64,000 nucleotides of DNA from Neptuniibacter halophilus. Lineage in GTDB: Bacteria > Pseudomonadota > Gammaproteobacteria > Pseudomonadales > Balneatricaceae. Within the stretch, counting starts at the first letter, position 1. Each line of letters begins with the position of its first letter. Location of the stretch: NCBI RefSeq assembly GCF_030295765.1, contig NZ_AP027292.1, positions 1,736,001 to 1,800,000 of the forward strand. Reading direction: 5' to 3'. The notes below the pieces were generated by a model, which was not told where the DNA came from, did no database searches, and saw only the letters and a list, made by a program, of their open reading frames with translations. The position numbers and the translations under genes were made by a program. Below are positions 62,891-64,000 of this stretch, piece after piece.

Positions 62891-62906
62891 TTAGGGGAAA
62901 CCCTTA
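62891..62906. promoter_or_regulatory. TTAGGG-N4-CCCTAA-type site proximal to etfB
   Basis: TTAGGG-GAAA-CCCTTA, one arm mismatch, 107 bases upstream of the etfB start codon. Confidence 0.55.
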
Positions 62907-63013
62907 GTGGCCTGAGTGGTGAATTCAACCTGTTTTTGCCCGGCCACTGACACAGAAAACAGCACGGGTTGGAACAGACCCGCTGACAACTAGAACTAAA
63001 AAGGTCTTTGCTG

Positions 63014-63763
63014 ATGAAGGTACTCGTAACAGTTAAACGTGTTATCGACTACAACGTCAAAGTGCGTGTGAAGTCGGACAATACCGATGTGGATCTGGCC
63101 AACGTAAAAATGGCCCTGAACCCGTTTTGTGAAATCGCGGTAGAAGAGGCGGTGCGCCTGAAAGAAGCCGGCACGGCCACTGAAGTCGTGGTTGTTTCGA
63201 TTGGCCCTAAAGCCTGTCAGGAGCAGATCCGTACCGCACTGGCACTGGGTGCCGACCGCGGTATTCAGATCGAGACCGAAGATATGCCTGAGTCCCTCAA
63301 CGTGGCCAAACTGCTGGCGAAAGTCGTTGCAGAGGAACAGCCGGGTCTGGTGATCATGGGTAAACAGGCGATCGACAGCGATAACAACCAGACCGGCCAG
63401 ATGCTGGCGGCGCTGACCGATATGCCACAGGGTACCTTTGCTTCTGAAGTGAAGATCGATGGCGACAAAGTGAATGTCACCCGTGAGGTAGACGGCGGTC
63501 TGCAGACCGTAGCCCTGAACCTGCCGGCCATCGTGACCACCGACCTGCGCCTCAACGAGCCACGCTATGCCTCTCTGCCAAACATCATGAAGGCGAAGAA
63601 GAAGCCGCTGGATGTGAAAACCCCGGCGGATCTGGGTGTTGAGCTGAAAGCGCACAGCAAACTGCTGAAAGTGACGCCGCCGGCGGAACGTCAGGCCGGT
63701 ATCAAAGTGGCCAGCGTTGATGAGCTGGTCGAAAAACTGAAAAACGAAGCGAAAGTTATTTAA
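63014..63763 (+). CDS. etfB: Electron transfer flavoprotein, beta subunit
   Basis: About 249 residues from the ATG at 63014, the usual length; AAGG precedes it. [19 protein letters not shown] and [19 protein letters not shown] are EtfB signatures, and [20 protein letters not shown] is the AMP-binding and dehydrogenase-docking region. It is the AMP-binding half of ETF. etfA follows 11 bases later. Confidence 0.95.
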   Translation: MKVLVTVKRVIDYNVKVRVKSDNTDVDLANVKMALNPFCEIAVEEAVRLKEAGTATEVVVVSIGPKACQEQIRTALALGADRGIQIETEDMPESLNVAKLLAKVVAEEQPGLVIMGKQAIDSDNNQTGQMLAALTDMPQGTFASEVKIDGDKVNVTREVDGGLQTVALNLPAIVTTDLRLNEPRYASLPNIMKAKKKPLDVKTPADLGVELKAHSKLLKVTPPAERQAGIKVASVDELVEKLKNEAKVI

Positions 63764-63774
63764 GGGGTGATGAG

Positions 63775-64000
63775 ATGGCTATTCTGGTAATTGCAGAACA
63801 TGACAACAGCACCCTGAAGGGCGCGACCCTGAATGCGGTGACAGCCGCAACGCAGATTGGCGGTGACGTTCACCTGCTGGTGGCGGGCGCTAACTGCGCT
63901 GCAGTAGCGGATCAGGCGGCAGCGGTTGCAGGCGTATCTAAAGTGCTGCTGGCAGACAACGCAGCCTACGAACACCAACTGGCGGAGAACCTCTCCAAAC
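63775..64000 (+). CDS. etfA: Electron transfer flavoprotein, alpha subunit (3' end beyond window)
   Basis: The first 75 codons are present. AILVIAEHDNSTLKGATLNA and ATQIGGDVHLLVAG are the EtfA N-terminus. GGGGTGATGAG supplies the ribosome binding site. The FAD-binding C-terminal domain lies outside the window. Confidence 0.93.
   Translation, partial: MAILVIAEHDNSTLKGATLNAVTAATQIGGDVHLLVAGANCAAVADQAAAVAGVSKVLLADNAAYEHQLAENLSK

Larger units (their letters stand above)
62674..63013. promoter_or_regulatory. Divergent control region ETF-QO / etfB
   Basis: A 340-base AT-rich gap without a gene. It has two copies of the TTAGGG-N4-CCCTAA motif, one on each side of its centre, and no other feature I can name. 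Confidence 0.6.

Overview
The window reads as chromosomal DNA of a marine gammaproteobacterium, most likely an Oceanospirillales member of the Marinobacterium/Neptunomonas/Amphritea type. The reasons are moderately high GC, dense operons, aminoethylphosphonate use beside branched-chain amino acid catabolism, many c-di-GMP proteins, and REP sequences with a RAYT transposase. This placement is inferred from gene content, not from a marker gene. I see no rRNA, tRNA, prophage or CRISPR array.

Layout. 1-3.6 kb: two c-di-GMP response regulators tail to tail (one cut by the window edge) and acyl carrier protein phosphodiesterase. 3.8-11.1 kb: a 2-aminoethylphosphonate (AEP) module with GntR/UTRA regulator PhnR, ABC importer (binding protein, ATPase, fused permease), transaminase PhnW and hydrolase PhnX. 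Two near-identical palindromes sit in front of phnS and phnW. 11.1-16.9 kb: an AllA-like protein, a metallophosphoesterase lacking usual ligands, a binding-protein/diguanylate-cyclase pair and another binding protein. 17-22.7 kb: an acyl-CoA cluster (dehydrogenase, alpha-methylacyl-CoA racemase-like protein, CoA ligase, two hotdog proteins, hydrolase). 22.7-32 kb: GNAT, a FixL/FixJ-type two-component system, an acyl-CoA ligase/dehydrogenase pair (DmdB/DmdC-like), and single genes.

32-41.5 kb is the leucine/isovalerate operon, liuR-liuA-liuB-liuC-liuD-liuE plus an AhpD-like protein and a CoA ligase. Divergent from it is a five-gene branched-chain amino-acid-type ABC importer (41.8-46.6 kb), followed by a thiolase with its own LiuR-type site. 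48-50 kb holds an exported protein of unknown function, a RAYT transposase and three 72-bp repeats. 49.6-58.4 kb is the valine pathway (mmsR, mmsA, isobutyryl-CoA dehydrogenase, hydratase, 3-hydroxyisobutyryl-CoA hydrolase, mmsB) ending with propionyl-CoA synthetase. 58.5-61 kb has REP arrays, a short-chain dehydrogenase and an AT-richer HNH endonuclease gene bracketed by two copies of a composite REP element. 61-64 kb holds ETF-ubiquinone oxidoreductase and, divergently, etfB and the start of etfA.

The genes fit together: the acyl-CoA dehydrogenases pass electrons to ETF and ETF-QO, and the leucine and valine routes end in acetoacetate/acetyl-CoA and propionyl-type units. The most interesting signals are (i) the HNH gene in a REP-bracketed islet, (ii) a recurring inverted repeat TTAGGG-N4-CCCTAA upstream of etfB, ETF-QO and a short-chain dehydrogenase, possibly the target of a FixJ-type regulator, and (iii) the solute-binding-protein/diguanylate-cyclase pair.
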